Positions 8,885 to 15,705 of a DNA stretch of 33,936 bases are shown here, one piece after another. Each line of letters begins with the position of its first letter. Within the stretch, counting starts at the first letter, position 1. Origin of the DNA: Crinalium sp049646245 (GTDB lineage Bacteria; Cyanobacteriota; Cyanobacteriia; Cyanobacteriales; PCC-9333); assembly GCA_049646245.1 (NCBI GenBank), contig JBARVL010000166.1, positions 1 to 33,936 on the forward strand. The letters run 5' to 3'. Under the pieces are notes generated by a model. It saw only the letters and a program-made list of their open reading frames with translations. It was not told where the DNA came from and did not search any database. The translations under genes and the position numbers were made by a program.

Positions 8885-8963
8885 AGATCCCCCTAAATCC
8901 CCCTTAAAAAGGGGGAATTTGATGTAATTCTCCCCCCTTTTCAAGGGGGGCTGGGGGGGATCT
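8885..8963. repeat. Hairpin repeat with AGATCCCCC ends, related to the core of the 7016 element
   Basis: The 79-bp unit starts AGATCCCCC and ends GGGGGATCT. Inside, CCCCCTTAAAAAGGGGG forms a nested hairpin. The sequence corresponds to the core of the AGGACTTACGCA elements without their outer ends. It lies between rsmG and the convergent aldo/keto reductase gene and could act as a transcription barrier, although no U-run follows. Confidence 0.7.
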
Positions 8964-9032
8964 AACCATCTGTGTTAATCTGTGGTTAATTTTCTATCTA
9001 GAATCCTCAAAGACAAAATATCACGCTTGATA

Positions 9033-10217
9033 CTACTTCTGAGACAAGCGTTTAACTTCTGCCCCAACCAACATTTGATGCGCCTCATCCAAAAATCCTG
9101 GTATTTTATCTGCATGAGGACTATTAACCAAACATTCACTTAAATCTAATTCCTTGACATTTTCCGCCTTATTACCTGGGAACCAGTGACTAGCATTACC
9201 CAACAAGTTATAGCGCATCTTAGCATAATCAATCATCTGATATGCGATCGCCAAATTCCGCAACCACAAAATCACAGGTATATTCACACCACCAGGCGTT
9301 TCTTCATAAGTTGGCAAACCAATATGCCAAGTTTTCACCCACTCTTCCCCCAACTCCTGATAAGCTTCCTCTTCTAAACGCTGCAAAATTGGCGGTAAAA
9401 CCTCCTCAGCACCATCTAATAACTCTAGCGTCTTCAAATGTTCATCAAAATCTTGTGGTTTAGCAGCCCCAACACTTAAAGTATGTACCTGTGGATGACT
9501 CAAACAAAACAAATCATTAAACACCATAGGGGTAAGTGGATGGCAAAGTTCAACTAACTTTGGCGTAGGTTTATATAACAGTCCTCCCTTATCTGAAGGA
9601 CTAATAATAAATACCCCCATATCGTGGCGCGTCGCCGCTTCTATAGCTGCCCAATTAAATTGATTAATGTAATACCAATGCAAATTAACATAATCAAACT
9701 TATTAGTGGCGATCGCCTGCACAATTAAATCTGTAGCACCATGAGTTGAAAAACCAATAAACCTCACTTTTCCTTCAGCTTGCAGCTTTTGGGCAACTTC
9801 CAAACATCCACCATCACGGATACTATAATCCAACGTTTCAGCATGATTAATTCCATGCAACCCTAGTAAATCAACATAATCTAACTGCAAAAATGCCAAA
9901 GACTTCTCAAAATTATGCCTAAACTCTTCTGGATCAGCTTTTATACCAACTTTAGTTTGGATAATAAGCTTTTCTCGTGGCAAAGTCGGCAAAATCTTAC
10001 CCAACTGCATTTCTGAAGTACCATAACCACGAGCAGTTTCTATATGATTAATCCCAACTTCTAACGCCCGAAAAATAGTAGTTTCTAAATTCTGCTGATT
10101 ATCTAAAGGAATTTCTGATCCTGCCACATCTTGCCACTTATACTGATACCTCATACCACCGCAAGAAAAAACAGGCATCTGCAATTCTGTACGTCCGAAG
10201 CGTCGATACTGCATCAT
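9033..10217 (-). CDS. Aldo/keto reductase family oxidoreductase (COG1453-like)
   Basis: About 394 residues from the ATG at 10217 (MMQYRRFGRTELQMPVFSCGG). The aldo/keto reductase barrel is recognisable: HIETARGYGTSE holds the catalytic Tyr, IQTKVG the catalytic Lys and LLGLHG the catalytic His; the usual Asp of DTARGYG is Glu. A C-terminal extension of about 110 residues places it with the COG1453 type. Members of that type often end in a ferredoxin-like Cys cluster, but here that part reads SECLVNSPHADKIPG with a single Cys, so no iron-sulfur cluster is expected. The TTG six codons upstream lies in a heptamer repeat and is unlikely as a start. Substrate unknown; NADPH-dependent carbonyl reduction is inferred from the family. 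Confidence 0.88.
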   Translation of the reverse strand: MMQYRRFGRTELQMPVFSCGGMRYQYKWQDVAGSEIPLDNQQNLETTIFRALEVGINHIETARGYGTSEMQLGKILPTLPREKLIIQTKVGIKADPEEFRHNFEKSLAFLQLDYVDLLGLHGINHAETLDYSIRDGGCLEVAQKLQAEGKVRFIGFSTHGATDLIVQAIATNKFDYVNLHWYYINQFNWAAIEAATRHDMGVFIISPSDKGGLLYKPTPKLVELCHPLTPMVFNDLFCLSHPQVHTLSVGAAKPQDFDEHLKTLELLDGAEEVLPPILQRLEEEAYQELGEEWVKTWHIGLPTYEETPGGVNIPVILWLRNLAIAYQMIDYAKMRYNLLGNASHWFPGNKAENVKELDLSECLVNSPHADKIPGFLDEAHQMLVGAEVKRLSQK

Positions 10218-10219
10218 CA

Positions 10220-10246
10220 CAATTAACAATTAACAATTAACAATTT
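10220..10246. repeat. Heptamer short tandem repeat (CAATTAA), three units plus a partial
   Basis: Three CAATTAA units at 10220-10240 followed by CAATTTA. It sits immediately upstream of the start codon of the aldo/keto reductase (minus strand) and directly abuts the MITE-like element at 10247. Confidence 0.85.
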
Positions 10247-10361
10247 AGGACTTACGCACCGAAAGTCTGAAACCTCGATCCCCCCTACAGAGCTTAAAAA
10301 GGGGGAAAATTCAAAGTCCCCCTTTTTAAGGGGGATTTAGGGGGATCTAGAAGTAAGTCCT
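10247..10361. mobile_element. MITE-like element, AGGACTTACGCA family, copy 2
   Basis: A 115-bp copy closely similar to 7016-7131 over most of its length. The left end is the perfect AGGACTTACGCA (10247-10258); the right end has decayed to GAAGTAAGTCCT (10350-10361). The core again has CCCCCTTTTTAAGGGGG. Confidence 0.85.
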
Positions 10362-10422
10362 GCCATTAACAAAAATAGCTCTTCCCTATTTATGGTAATC
10401 ATAAAATCTTTTCTAACTGTAG

Positions 10423-10490
10423 GGTGTGTTAGGCACGGGTGATAAATTGAAAATTTCACCCAATAATTCTATTTACGTGCCTAACGCACC
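10423..10490. mobile_element. MITE-like element with GGTGTGTTAGGCACG ends
   Basis: The 68-bp unit has terminal inverted repeats GGTGTGTTAGGCACG (10423-10437) and CGTGCCTAACGCACC (10476-10490), matching at 14 of 15 positions. A nested hairpin GGGTGA...TCACCC lies inside. No coding capacity. I infer a non-autonomous mobile repeat from the TIR structure; no transposase relative is in the window. Confidence 0.7.
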
Positions 10491-10551
10491 ATCAATCGTG
10501 CTTTGTAACACAATTAACTTTTTACAGAATTAACCCGAAATAGGCGCATCC

Positions 10552-10658
10552 TACTCCCTTCCCACTAAAAGATTACCGATTGTATTCTTGCTCTTCCTTG
10601 GCGGACTTTGCGTCTTGGCGGTTATAAAAATAGGTATTCTTTAAGCGGGAAGGGAGTA
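10552..10658. mobile_element. MITE-like element with TACTCCCTTCCC ends
   Basis: A 107-bp unit with 20-bp terminal inverted repeats (10552-10571 and 10639-10658) that match at 18 of 20 positions. Both ends read TA-CTCCCTTCCC, consistent with a TA target-site duplication as in IS630/Tc1-type transposition. The interior holds TTGGCGGACTTTGCGTCTTGGCGG. It lies 13 bp beyond the stop codon of rpiA. Confidence 0.75.
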
Positions 10659-10671
10659 AATTATCAACTTT

Positions 10672-11382
10672 CTAAAACTCCCGTACACTAGGTTGACCAT
10701 CCTTAACCTCACCCACTAACACAATATCAGTAACCCCCACAAACAAACCATTCTCAAGCACACCAGGAATATTATTTAGAGTCTTTTCCAACTCAGCAGG
10801 ATCATCAATGGAATCGAACTTCACATCAATTACCATATTGCCTTGGTCAGTAATCACAGGTCCCGCTTTTTTCACACCCATCCTTAATTCTGGCTTACCG
10901 CCCAACTTTTCAATCGCCCGCATCACAGGAGTCATCGCCATTGGTATTACTTCCACAGGCAACAAGAAAGTTGAACCTAGCTTATCAACTAACTTAGAAC
11001 TATCGACCACTACAATAAACAAATCAGCAAGCGCGTCTACTACTTTCTCGCGGGTATGAGCCGCACCACCGCCTTTAATCAAATTCTTTTGAGGATCAAC
11101 CTCATCAGCGCCATCGATCGCAATATCAATATGGTCAACTTCATCCAAAGTAGTTAAAGGAATACCGTACTGTTTAGCCAGCACTGATGCCTGAAACGAC
11201 GTTGGGATGCCCAAAATATCTTTAAGTTCACCTGACTTAATGCGCTGTCCCAAATACTCGATCGCATACGCCGTCGTTGAACCCGTACCTAGCCCCACAA
11301 TAGCACCAGACTGTACACGAGCAGCAGCAGCCTTACCAACTTCCTGCTTCATCACCTTAACTGGGTCTTGTTCTGCGGTCAT
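10672..11382 (-). CDS. rpiA: Ribose-5-phosphate isomerase A
   Basis: This cytosolic enzyme interconverts ribose 5-phosphate and ribulose 5-phosphate in the pentose phosphate and Calvin cycles. The 236-residue product has the full RpiA signature: phosphate-binding loop GLGTGSTT (about 31-38), IPTSFQA, the catalytic acidic block DIAIDGADEVD (about 85-95) and KGGGAAHTREK with the catalytic Lys and Glu region. Length is normal. An AAGGAG ribosome site sits about seven bases before the ATG. It is flanked on both sides by miniature repeats rather than by functionally linked genes. Confidence 0.97.
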   Translation of the reverse strand: MTAEQDPVKVMKQEVGKAAAARVQSGAIVGLGTGSTTAYAIEYLGQRIKSGELKDILGIPTSFQASVLAKQYGIPLTTLDEVDHIDIAIDGADEVDPQKNLIKGGGAAHTREKVVDALADLFIVVVDSSKLVDKLGSTFLLPVEVIPMAMTPVMRAIEKLGGKPELRMGVKKAGPVITDQGNMVIDVKFDSIDDPAELEKTLNNIPGVLENGLFVGVTDIVLVGEVKDGQPSVREF

Positions 11383-11504
11383 GCCAAAAACTCCTTTTAA
11401 TCCAAACTCAGCTTACCAGCACAACTACAAGCTGTGATATAGCCCTAACCAGATAGGGCGCGGACATAAAAAAAAGCTAACCGCTAAAAGCTAATTGCTA
11501 AGTC

Positions 11505-11596
11505 AGGACTTACGCAAGTCCCCCTTTTTAAGGGGGATTTAGGGGGATCTACAACGGCTGAAAAGTTTGTTTTAGCGTTAATGATGCGTAAGCCCT
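11505..11596. mobile_element. MITE-like element, AGGACTTACGCA family, copy 3 (shorter variant)
   Basis: Left end AGGACTTACGCA (11505-11516), right end TGCGTAAGCCCT (11585-11596, one mismatch). The 92-bp core shares the CCCCCTTTTTAAGGGGG block with copies 1 and 2 but then diverges. It lies in the 413-bp gap upstream of rpiA and downstream of the RRM protein gene. Confidence 0.8.
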
Positions 11597-11612
11597 GTAA
11601 GTGCTAAGTGCT

Positions 11613-11648
11613 ATAAATAAAAAAGCTGGCTACTCATAGTGCCAGCTT
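11613..11648 (-). terminator. Rho-independent terminator of the RRM protein gene
   Basis: On the minus strand the stem AAGCTGGC/GCCAGCTT (11641-11648 with 11623-11630) is followed by a T-rich run (TTTTTTATTTAT). It lies about 150 bp beyond the stop of the RRM gene, the only upstream gene in this orientation. Confidence 0.75.
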
Positions 11649-11795
11649 AATCCAGGTTGGGGCTTAATTTTCTCAATTGATCCAAGAAATGGAGCCTTCC
11701 CCATCACAAAGAGTCAGTGAATTTCCTGCAAGCAATCAAACATATACTTGTGCTTGGCTCTTACTGAAAAACCCAAGTTGATTTTCCGAGTGCCA

Positions 11796-12329
11796 TTAAG
11801 AATTGGTAGATTGAGTTGCCAACATTTCCTTCAACTTAGCTAATTCACCAGCCCAACGTGGATCAGGTTGAAACTCATCTGAACTGCCGCTATATGATGT
11901 ACTTGCAGTTGTAGTAGACCGCCTTGACTTCTTATTATTACGACGCGCAGAACTACTACCACCACCACCAGCAGCACTACGCTCAGGATTACGAGTCGGA
12001 GGAGGAGTGTTGCTGCTGGGAGTGCTGCTACTGGTATCTTCAGTAGCTGGGGCAAACTCCTCATCACCTTTACCCTTAGACCTTGGTAATGCTTTTTCTA
12101 TTTTAAGAGCAGCATCTTGAAACATATAGCCATTGAACTGCTCAATAATTTGATCGGCTTGTTCATCTGTATTTACAGTTACAAAGCCAAAACCACGACA
12201 TTTACCAGTTTTACGGTCTTTAATTACTTTGGTGGAAACAAAATCACCTGCTTCGGCAAAGATGGCTTGTAGATCTTGACGCTCTACATCTTCTTTTGGC
12301 AGATTACCCACATAAAGACGAATAGACAT
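11796..12329 (-). CDS. RRM RNA-binding protein (cyanobacterial Rbp type)
   Basis: A 177-residue protein read from the ATG at 12329. One RNA recognition motif occupies residues 1-82: RNP2 is LYVGNL and RNP1 is CRGFGFVTV. A low-complexity Ser/Thr/Pro/Gly/Arg linker follows (about 85-150), and the chain ends in the DPRWAGELAKLKEML motif that recurs in cyanobacterial Rbp proteins with a long C-terminus. Relatives in Synechocystis (Rbp2/Rbp3) are linked to location of photosynthesis mRNAs near thylakoids, and others are cold-induced. A strong GGAGG ribosome site precedes 12329; the nine extra codons upstream to 12356 are unlikely. A hairpin terminator lies downstream. Confidence 0.93.
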   Translation of the reverse strand: MSIRLYVGNLPKEDVERQDLQAIFAEAGDFVSTKVIKDRKTGKCRGFGFVTVNTDEQADQIIEQFNGYMFQDAALKIEKALPRSKGKGDEEFAPATEDTSSSTPSSNTPPPTRNPERSAAGGGGSSSARRNNKKSRRSTTTASTSYSGSSDEFQPDPRWAGELAKLKEMLATQSTNS

Positions 12330-12751
12330 GAAAAATACCTCCAGACTTGGATTCAAACAAACTTGCTTGCAGGCAGCAAAATGATATTAGCTAAGGAAAC
12401 ACTATCTTGACGCAAGTTGCTCCACCAGGTCAATTTTCGTACTTCTCTAGCTAATAGTAAAAACATCAATGTGTGCAGTAGAACCAGGTTAATCTCTATC
12501 CTGCGTCGAATGCTTGGCTTTTGATTTCCAGATGTATTGTTTGTGACAGCAGAAATTTTACACAAGCTTTTTATTCTAATCTTATTTTCGCAGGATGTTT
12601 ACGCCATACTTAAAGGTATCATGCCATTTGCCTTGCAGCTACTTCGATGGGCAGATTTTACCTATAAGCTATATAAGGTTCGAGTTATATCTTAACTTCT
12701 TTAACAGTCAATAAAATAATTTTATCCTACTCAAATCCCATAAAACTCACT
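12330..12751. other. Divergent intergenic region / presumed leader of the RRM gene
   Basis: This 422-bp gap separates the RRM gene (minus) from the alcohol dehydrogenase (plus), so promoters for both must lie in it. Long untranslated leaders are described for cold-regulated cyanobacterial rbp genes, and the size would allow one. I see a repeated TTAGCTA (near 12388 and 12452) but no convincing promoter or riboswitch. Short open frames on the minus strand look spurious. Confidence 0.3.
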
Positions 12752-13708
12752 ATGAAAGCGATCTGGCTAGAAAATCAGCAACTACAGCTACGCACAGATG
12801 CCCCCATTCCCGAACCTCAGCCAGGGGAGGCATTAGTGCGTGTAGTTTCTGCTGGCATCTGTAACACAGATTTAGAACTGCTGAAAGGCTACTATCCTTA
12901 TACGGGGATTTTGGGTCACGAATTTGTAGGTATTGTAGAACAAGGATCGGAACAACTCATTGGTCAGCGTGTTGTTGGAGAAATTAATGCTGCCTGTGGC
13001 GAGTGTAGGTTTTGTGTAACTGGGCAACCTACTCACTGCGAAAACCGTTCTGTTTTAGGCATAGTTAACCGCAATGGAGCTTTTGCTGAGTATCTTACCT
13101 TGCCAATTAAGAATTTACACCGAGTACCGGAGTGTATAACAACAGAAAAAGCTACTTTCACAGAACCCCTAGCAGCCGCGTTGGAAATTCAGCAACAGGT
13201 GCAAGTACGCCCAGAGGATAGAGTGTTGGTAGTTGGTGATGGCAAATTAGGGCAACTGGTGGCGCAAACACTGGCGCTTACTGGGTGCGATCTTTTAGTC
13301 GTGGGGCGACATCAAGAGAAACTTGCTAACCTAGCCAAGCGCGGTATTAAAACTAATTTTGTTGAGGCAGTAACAGAGCGAGCTTATGACTTATCAGTAG
13401 AGTGTACTGGTAATGCCGAAGGTTTTGCGATCGCACTACGCGCCCTCCGTCCTCGCGGTACCCTCGTCCTCAAAAGCACCTATTCAGGACAACTGACTTT
13501 TGATGCCTCATCTCTAGTAGTAGACGAAATTACTCTGATAGGTTCACGCTGCGGTTCCTTTCCCCCAGCCCTTGATTTACTAGCTACAGGACAAGTTGAC
13601 GTAGAACCGCTAATTCAGGCACGCTACCCATTAGGTGAAGGGCTTGCAGCCTTCGATCATGCCCAAAAGCGAGGTGTATTAAAAGTTTTGCTAGAAATGC
13701 CTAGATAA
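12752..13708 (+). CDS. Zinc-dependent medium-chain alcohol dehydrogenase family protein
   Basis: 318 residues, somewhat short for the family. The catalytic-zinc ligands are visible as GICNTD (Cys37) and GHEFVG (His56-Glu57); the structural-zinc loop has four cysteines in CGECRFCVTGQPTHC (about 86-100). The nucleotide-binding fold follows with VVGDGKLGQLVAQ (about 156-168), a GxGxxG variant. It should oxidise an alcohol or polyol, or run the reverse, with NAD(P). The C-terminal half is compact and ends at RGVLKVLLEMPR. It stands alone, with convergent transcription toward the small membrane protein gene. No clear ribosome site precedes the ATG. Substrate cannot be assigned. Confidence 0.9.
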   Translation: MKAIWLENQQLQLRTDAPIPEPQPGEALVRVVSAGICNTDLELLKGYYPYTGILGHEFVGIVEQGSEQLIGQRVVGEINAACGECRFCVTGQPTHCENRSVLGIVNRNGAFAEYLTLPIKNLHRVPECITTEKATFTEPLAAALEIQQQVQVRPEDRVLVVGDGKLGQLVAQTLALTGCDLLVVGRHQEKLANLAKRGIKTNFVEAVTERAYDLSVECTGNAEGFAIALRALRPRGTLVLKSTYSGQLTFDASSLVVDEITLIGSRCGSFPPALDLLATGQVDVEPLIQARYPLGEGLAAFDHAQKRGVLKVLLEMPR

Positions 13709-13723
13709 TATTAATCTGACTGA

Positions 13724-14020
13724 CTATTCGGAAGAAAGATGATAATAATTTTTTATTTCCCGATAGTCAGGACAGTCAATAGCATCCTCAGAATTGGCAA
13801 TATGAGGCTGCACTGTACATTTAAGACGATAATCGTTTGTGAAATATTGGCAGCCAGTACAGGGAATTTCGTGCATTTTTTTTGCCCTGCTTAAGCCGTG
13901 TTTCATACTCAGCCAAAGACTCCTGAATGCCAAAATTATGATGATCCAGGCACTCACAAAGCAGATCTGCACTAAAAAAGGCTGGATGGCTTGCACCAGG
14001 GGATATAAAATTTGAAACAC
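13724..14020 (-). CDS. Small membrane protein with a four-cysteine C-terminal domain
   Basis: The 98-residue product starts at GTG (14020), preceded by an AAGGG ribosome site about ten bases upstream. One hydrophobic segment spans roughly residues 8-32 (VQICFVSAWIIIILAF). A basic stretch (KHGLSRAKK) and a cysteine cluster follow: CTGC at 54-57, then KC at 69 and DC at 83. The spacing CxxC-x11-C-x13-C suggests zinc or iron-sulfur binding on the side of the membrane favoured by the positive-inside rule, the cytoplasm. I do not recognise a named family. An overlapping frame starting at 14027 is judged a shadow because it loses the cysteine pattern. Confidence 0.72.
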   Translation of the reverse strand: MFQILYPLVQAIQPFLVQICFVSAWIIIILAFRSLWLSMKHGLSRAKKMHEIPCTGCQYFTNDYRLKCTVQPHIANSEDAIDCPDYREIKNYYHLSSE

Positions 14021-14480
14021 TGTTCATCCCTTAATTAGAATAAAATGAGCAAATATGTTGATAAATTAAGCACATCTGAATTTATTCACGGGGTTTGGTA
14101 AATTAAGAAAACCTAAAAAATTCTCAAGTATATGTCATTCCTAATTATCAATATACTTAATTTAAATTTTATTAACAGGAATTATCTCTCTCAAAATGTT
14201 CAATTTTAAAATTGAAGCTAGTTTGAGTGCTTAAAACTTAGCTTTTGGAAACGATGCACTTACTCAGACGATCAAGCTAAAATACAATAGCTTGATTTTA
14301 ATTGTATTGTTTCTAGCGATGCCACTTGTGCGCGAGTGAGTTTTAATAAGGTTTATTTATCTTCATAACTGTAACTGCCTACGGCTATTACAAGCGCGCA
14401 AATCAAGCTAGTTCCAACTGGTGTCAAGGCGAACTTGTGTTCAGCCCAGCATCATCCAAACGCCATAGCAGTTTTACTGG
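14021..14480. other. Intergenic region, 460 bp, with one orphan hairpin
   Basis: AT-rich and without a coding frame I would defend. The perfect inverted repeat ATCAAGCTA/TAGCTTGAT (14271-14279 with 14288-14296) with an 8-nt loop is followed on the plus strand by TTTAATTG, resembling a terminator with no plus-strand gene upstream. No tRNA is seen. Confidence 0.4.
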
Positions 14481-14801
14481 ATGCACTCCATGTCTATCCC
14501 TTCATCTAGCGACGATCGCTCTGGCTTTCCTGCTGAACTAATTCGTTATAGTTCACAGGTTGAAAGTCTCAAAGAGCAAGTGCGATCGCGCGACAATGCT
14601 GCAAAAACTCCAAGCTATGATTTAGGGTATGCAGCGATCCTCATGCCTCTAAATGAGCGAGATACAAAGGCATTACTCGCTCTATTTGAACGAGAAGATA
14701 TTGATCAGATTGAAGCTGAGATCGATCGCAATTTACTTTGGTTAGCCCCTGCACCATGTTGGGAAGATAACCCCTTTGACTTTTTAAGTGAATATCTCTA
14801 A
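14481..14801 (+). CDS. Hypothetical protein, 106 aa
   Basis: I do not recognise a family. The product is acidic and soluble with no signal or membrane segment. A Ser-rich head is followed by a predicted helix (QVESLKEQVRSR), then a compact second half with LNERDTKALLALFEREDIDQIEAEIDR and a Trp/Pro-rich end (LLWLAPAPCWEDNPFDFL). The start may be the ATG at 14481 or at 14490; ribosome sites are poor for both. The stop overlaps the stop of the convergent ssb gene by four bases. HIP1 octamers and sensible amino-acid composition favour a real gene, but the support is moderate. Confidence 0.62.
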   Translation: MHSMSIPSSSDDRSGFPAELIRYSSQVESLKEQVRSRDNAAKTPSYDLGYAAILMPLNERDTKALLALFEREDIDQIEAEIDRNLLWLAPAPCWEDNPFDFLSEYL

Positions 14802-15322
14802 AACGGGATATCATCCAAATCTTGACCTGCTTCTGGCTTTTTAGGATTGACAGCTTTCAGGGGTCTAGTTTCTGTCGCCAAGGAAGCTGTTTCCGGTTCA
14901 TACATCCCACGATCAGCTTTTTGAGTACTGACATTCCCTGTGGTTGCTCTTAAGGAAACAACATTATTAGTATTGCTGGTTGCAGGAGATTCTGATGCTG
15001 ATGCTGCTTGATAGCCATTATTCGCTAACGAATAGATTTTAGAAGCTACTAACTCGGCGCGTTTTTCTTTAAAACCTTCTGGGCGCTCAATAGTATTCAT
15101 CTGTAAGCGACCTTCGATTACAATGCGATCGCCTAAGTGATACTGTTCTTGAATTTCTTGTGCGATATTTCCCCACCCTACAACCTTTAATGTAGTTGGT
15201 GGATCTTCAGTCCGCATCCCTGGAAACTGCACTAACATTTCAGCAATTGCAGTTTGGTTGTCTGGAGTATAACGCAGTTCTGGATCTTTAATAATTTCTG
15301 CCATTAAAACGCAGCTATTCAT
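14798..15322 (-). CDS. ssb: Single-stranded DNA-binding protein
   Basis: 174 residues. An OB-fold domain occupies about 1-104 (MNSCVLMAEIIKDPELRYT at the start, VVGWGNIAQEIQEQY and GDRIVIEGRL in the middle). A Ser/Thr/Asn-rich linker follows, and the chain ends in the acidic tip DLDDIPF, the docking site for replication and repair partners. It binds single-stranded DNA during replication, recombination and repair. A palindromic LexA-like box overlaps its likely promoter 45 bp upstream (see 15367-15401), so SOS-type control is probable. An AGGAG ribosome site precedes the ATG. The gene ends in a four-base convergent overlap with the 106-aa ORF. Confidence 0.94.
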   Translation of the reverse strand: MNSCVLMAEIIKDPELRYTPDNQTAIAEMLVQFPGMRTEDPPTTLKVVGWGNIAQEIQEQYHLGDRIVIEGRLQMNTIERPEGFKEKRAELVASKIYSLANNGYQAASASESPATSNTNNVVSLRATTGNVSTQKADRGMYEPETASLATETRPLKAVNPKKPEAGQDLDDIPF

Positions 15323-15366
15323 TTAATAATGCTCCTAGTCGATTAGTTTGTAATTTTCAGGGTATT

Positions 15367-15401
15367 AGTACAATTGTACTGTTTTCTGTAGTAAACTGCA
15401 A
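15367..15401 (-). promoter_or_regulatory. Putative ssb promoter with overlapping LexA box
   Basis: The 14-bp perfect palindrome AGTACAATTGTACT (15367-15380) fits the pattern RGTACNNNDGTWCB reported for cyanobacterial LexA. On the minus strand it contains TACAAT (15373-15378), a good -10 hexamer, and TTGCAG (15396-15401), a weak -35, stands exactly 17 bp upstream. The centre is about 50 bp upstream of the ssb start codon. LexA binding would cover the -10 element. This is inferred from sequence only. Confidence 0.65.
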
Positions 15402-15420
15402 AACGAAAATCATGTTTTGT

Positions 15421-15542
15421 GTTATAGCAGTCAGCTATTAGCGTAGAGACGCGAAATTTCGCGTCTCTACATCATGCGCTTTTGTGAGCAAGGGTTTGGC
15501 GAAGATAAATTATGTCCTCACCTATCCTGCTACAGCTATAAC
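15421..15542. mobile_element. MITE-like element with GTTATAGC ends and a 28-bp palindrome
   Basis: Ends are GTTATAGC (15421-15428) and GCTATAAC (15535-15542), with weaker similarity further in. Inside is a perfect 28-bp palindrome (15443-15470), GTAGAGACGCGAAA followed by its complement, a sequence type common in cyanobacterial genomes. No coding capacity. It fills the middle of the 383-bp gap between ssb and the guanylyltransferase gene. Confidence 0.65.
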
Positions 15543-15705
15543 TGTTGATAGGTTAAGAATTCTAGTCAACAGTCAACAACCTTAACCATCAATGCAATTT
15601 AACTGGTAACAGTTTAGCTAAATGCTGACAACATTTGTAGTGTATTTGTAGAAATATTCCTAAAATACTGCAACAAATGTCTTGACATTTTCACAGAAAT
15701 GATTA

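Noticed and set aside
12353..12565. 70-codon minus-strand frame upstream of the RRM gene
   Set aside because: It reads into the leader of the RRM gene and overlaps its ribosome site region; composition is not protein-like and there is no start signal. More likely untranslated leader.
12670..12690. GGTTCGAG resembling a tRNA T-arm
   Set aside because: No acceptor stem, anticodon stem or D arm can be formed around it.
13821..14027. Overlapping 68-aa frame starting MNSVSNF
   Set aside because: It is out of frame with the hydrophobic and cysteine pattern of the 98-aa protein, which has the better ribosome spacing to its GTG.
15675..15690. AAATGT-CTTG-ACATTT as terminator of the guanylyltransferase fusion
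   Set aside because: Short AT-rich stem and no U-run on the minus strand; weak evidence.
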